Assembly (NCBI GenBank): GCA_024403825.1
Contig: JAKSRB010000003.1
Coordinates: forward strand, 1-63,769
From: Ruminococcus sp.
Lineage (GTDB): Bacteria > Bacillota > Clostridia > Oscillospirales > Acutalibacteraceae
Length of the DNA stretch: 63,769 bases
Direction of reading: 5' to 3'
Below are positions 62,884 through 63,769 of the stretch, in pieces (the first letter of the stretch is position 1; each line of letters opens with the position of its first letter). Both the position numbers and the translations under genes were made by a program. Below the pieces are notes generated by a model. The model ran no database searches. It saw only the letters and a list, made by a program, of their open reading frames with translations, and was not told the origin of the DNA.

Positions 62884-63534
62884 ATGAAAAAGCTGATAAT
62901 ATTTGGATTTGACGGAACGATAGCAGACACCTCACCGGGAATACTGCATTGTTTCAATACGATAGCAGCATCAATGGGATTTCAACCGGTAGGACGAAAG
63001 AGCTTGTATGGAGTAATAGGATTTTCGTTAGAAAACGGCTTACGCAAATTATTTGATATGACAGATGATGAAGCAGAGTATGCAATACACAATTATAGTA
63101 AGCTGTATTCAATGAAAGGAAAAGAGATGTTTTTGCTGTATGAAGGAATGGAAGAAACATTGAAGAAGCTGAAAGCAGAGGGATACAAGCTGGCGATAGC
63201 GACACAAAAGCACGATATGTACACAAGGGATATGCTTGAAGCATACAAGCTGACAGAATACTTTGATACAATATGTGCAACAGATGTGGTAAAAGAAACG
63301 ACAAAAGCGGACCTGTTGAGAACGGTGTGTGAAAGATTAGGAGAAAACCCAAGTGAAAGTGTATTTATCGGAGATAATTATGTAGATGCACAGGCGGCAG
63401 AAGAGATAGGAATGGATTTCATAGCAGTATTGTATGGCTGGGGATTTAAGACAAGAGGAGAAGCCGAAAGATACAACTGTAAAGGGATACTTGAAAAGCC
63501 GACAGATATATATAGTAGAGTAAGTATATTGTAA
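62884..63534 (+). CDS. HAD-superfamily protein lacking the nucleophilic aspartate
   Basis: A 216-residue phosphoglycolate-phosphatase-like HAD protein. Motif I reads IIFGFDGTIADT: the usual DxDGT nucleophile is Gly8 (codon GGA) while the second Asp (D10) is kept. Motif II (IATQKH), the Lys region (KETTKADL) and motif IV (VFIGDNYVDAQAA) look intact, and a helical cap lies at about 15-80. Loss of only the nucleophile predicts no phosphatase activity by the standard mechanism; a binding or regulatory role or altered chemistry is possible. A ribosome site (AAGGTGAAAAGA) precedes ATG 62884. Confidence 0.82.
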   Translation: MKKLIIFGFDGTIADTSPGILHCFNTIAASMGFQPVGRKSLYGVIGFSLENGLRKLFDMTDDEAEYAIHNYSKLYSMKGKEMFLLYEGMEETLKKLKAEGYKLAIATQKHDMYTRDMLEAYKLTEYFDTICATDVVKETTKADLLRTVCERLGENPSESVFIGDNYVDAQAAEEIGMDFIAVLYGWGFKTRGEAERYNCKGILEKPTDIYSRVSIL

Positions 63535-63704
63535 ATAAGAACGGATATAAAAGAGAGCGAGAAATCGGCAGAAAGAGAAAGACCTAAATTGCAATATCAA
63601 ATCGGACAAAATTAATAGTTATATTTTTGCTAAATATTCAAAAAATAAGTCATTTGAGAGAGTGTAAAATAAAGTGTGTAAGTCAGAAAAAACTTGCATG
63701 CTTT

Positions 63705-63733
63705 TTGTAATTATCGAAAAAGTGTGCTACAAT
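63705..63733 (+). promoter_or_regulatory. Extended -10 promoter at the right edge
   Basis: TTGTAA (63705-63710), 17-bp spacer ending in TGC, TACAAT (63728-63733). It has the same TTGTAA-TTA start and TGC-extended -10 as the HAD promoter. Confidence 0.75.
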
Positions 63734-63754
63734 GAAAGAAAGGACAAAAAAGGA

Positions 63755-63769
63755 ATGAATACAATGACC
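63755..63769 (+). CDS. First codons of a gene cut by the window end
   Basis: ATG 63755 (AAAGGA ten bases upstream; encodes MNTMT) or ATG 63764 (AAGGA nine bases upstream) starts a frame that leaves the window. Its product cannot be identified. Confidence 0.45.

Overview
The window is a stretch of chromosome from an AT-rich, anaerobic, endospore-forming Firmicute. Gene content and order suggest a ruminococcal member of Clostridia (Oscillospirales/Ruminococcaceae-like); this is inferred without a database search. Supporting signs are Spo0A, a SigH-like sigma factor, strong GGAGG ribosome binding sites, formate-tetrahydrofolate ligase, a flavodiiron protein, CdaA/CdaR, IreB, MutS2, and the order phoH-ybeY-era-yqzL-recO. 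Most genes to about 34.7 kb lie on the minus strand; the right half is mosaic.

Layout. 1-0.96 kb: 3' part of a tRNA-Thr(CGT), a HEPN-like gene and a probable integrase/attachment scar. 0.96-7.7 kb: purC-purF-purB-purA-guaA behind one consensus promoter. 7.8-11.1 kb: fhs-tsaE-tsaB-rpiB. 11.2-12.4 kb: rodA on the plus strand. 12.4-25.3 kb: a long minus-strand housekeeping run, phoH-ybeY-era-GNAT-yqzL-recO-mutS2-Nudix/PPase-rimM-trmD-unknown-DUF3343-cysteine desulfurase-cdaA-cdaR. 25.6-28.4 kb: an ABC importer (lipoprotein, permease, ATPase). 28.6-34.7 kb: nusB-tsaD paralogue-xseA-dnaE. 34.9-36.3 kb: hisH-hisF. 36.4-40.0 kb: tRNA-Arg(CCT), a six-span membrane protein, an Asn/Gln-rich small protein, and an rRNA methyltransferase pair ending with rsmA. 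40.0-44.1 kb: an accessory-looking AT-rich region with a candidate small RNA, a small protein plus a sigma-region-4 protein behind a LexA-like box, a frameshifted surface-protein remnant, a short precursor-like peptide and an SGNH-like protein. 44.2-57.9 kb: C39 peptidase, spo0A, trmL, a ttcA-like gene, ispF, ispD, metY, ireB, pgi, dacF, an HTH/DUF2975 pair and a flavodiiron protein. 58-63.8 kb: a membrane protein plus LemA, a zinc-ribbon protein, the SigH-like sigma factor, an O-antigen-ligase-like protein, a HAD protein lacking its nucleophile, and the first codons of another gene.

Several blocks work together: AMP/GMP synthesis; the c-di-AMP cyclase with its regulator; ribosome and tRNA maturation (rimM, trmD, era, ybeY, rsmA, trmL, ttcA, tsaB/tsaE); and sporulation control (spo0A, SigH-like).

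The items most worth a second look are the orphan promoter with nested hairpins at 40.05-40.28 kb, the 63-residue N/Q-rich protein at 37.4 kb, the LexA-like box with the sigma-like duo at 40.6-41.2 kb, the 55-residue peptide at 42.6 kb, the Nudix-pyrophosphatase fusion at 18.1 kb, the HAD protein at 62.9 kb, and the HEPN-like gene at the left edge. No CRISPR array, rRNA, intact prophage or insertion sequence was seen.
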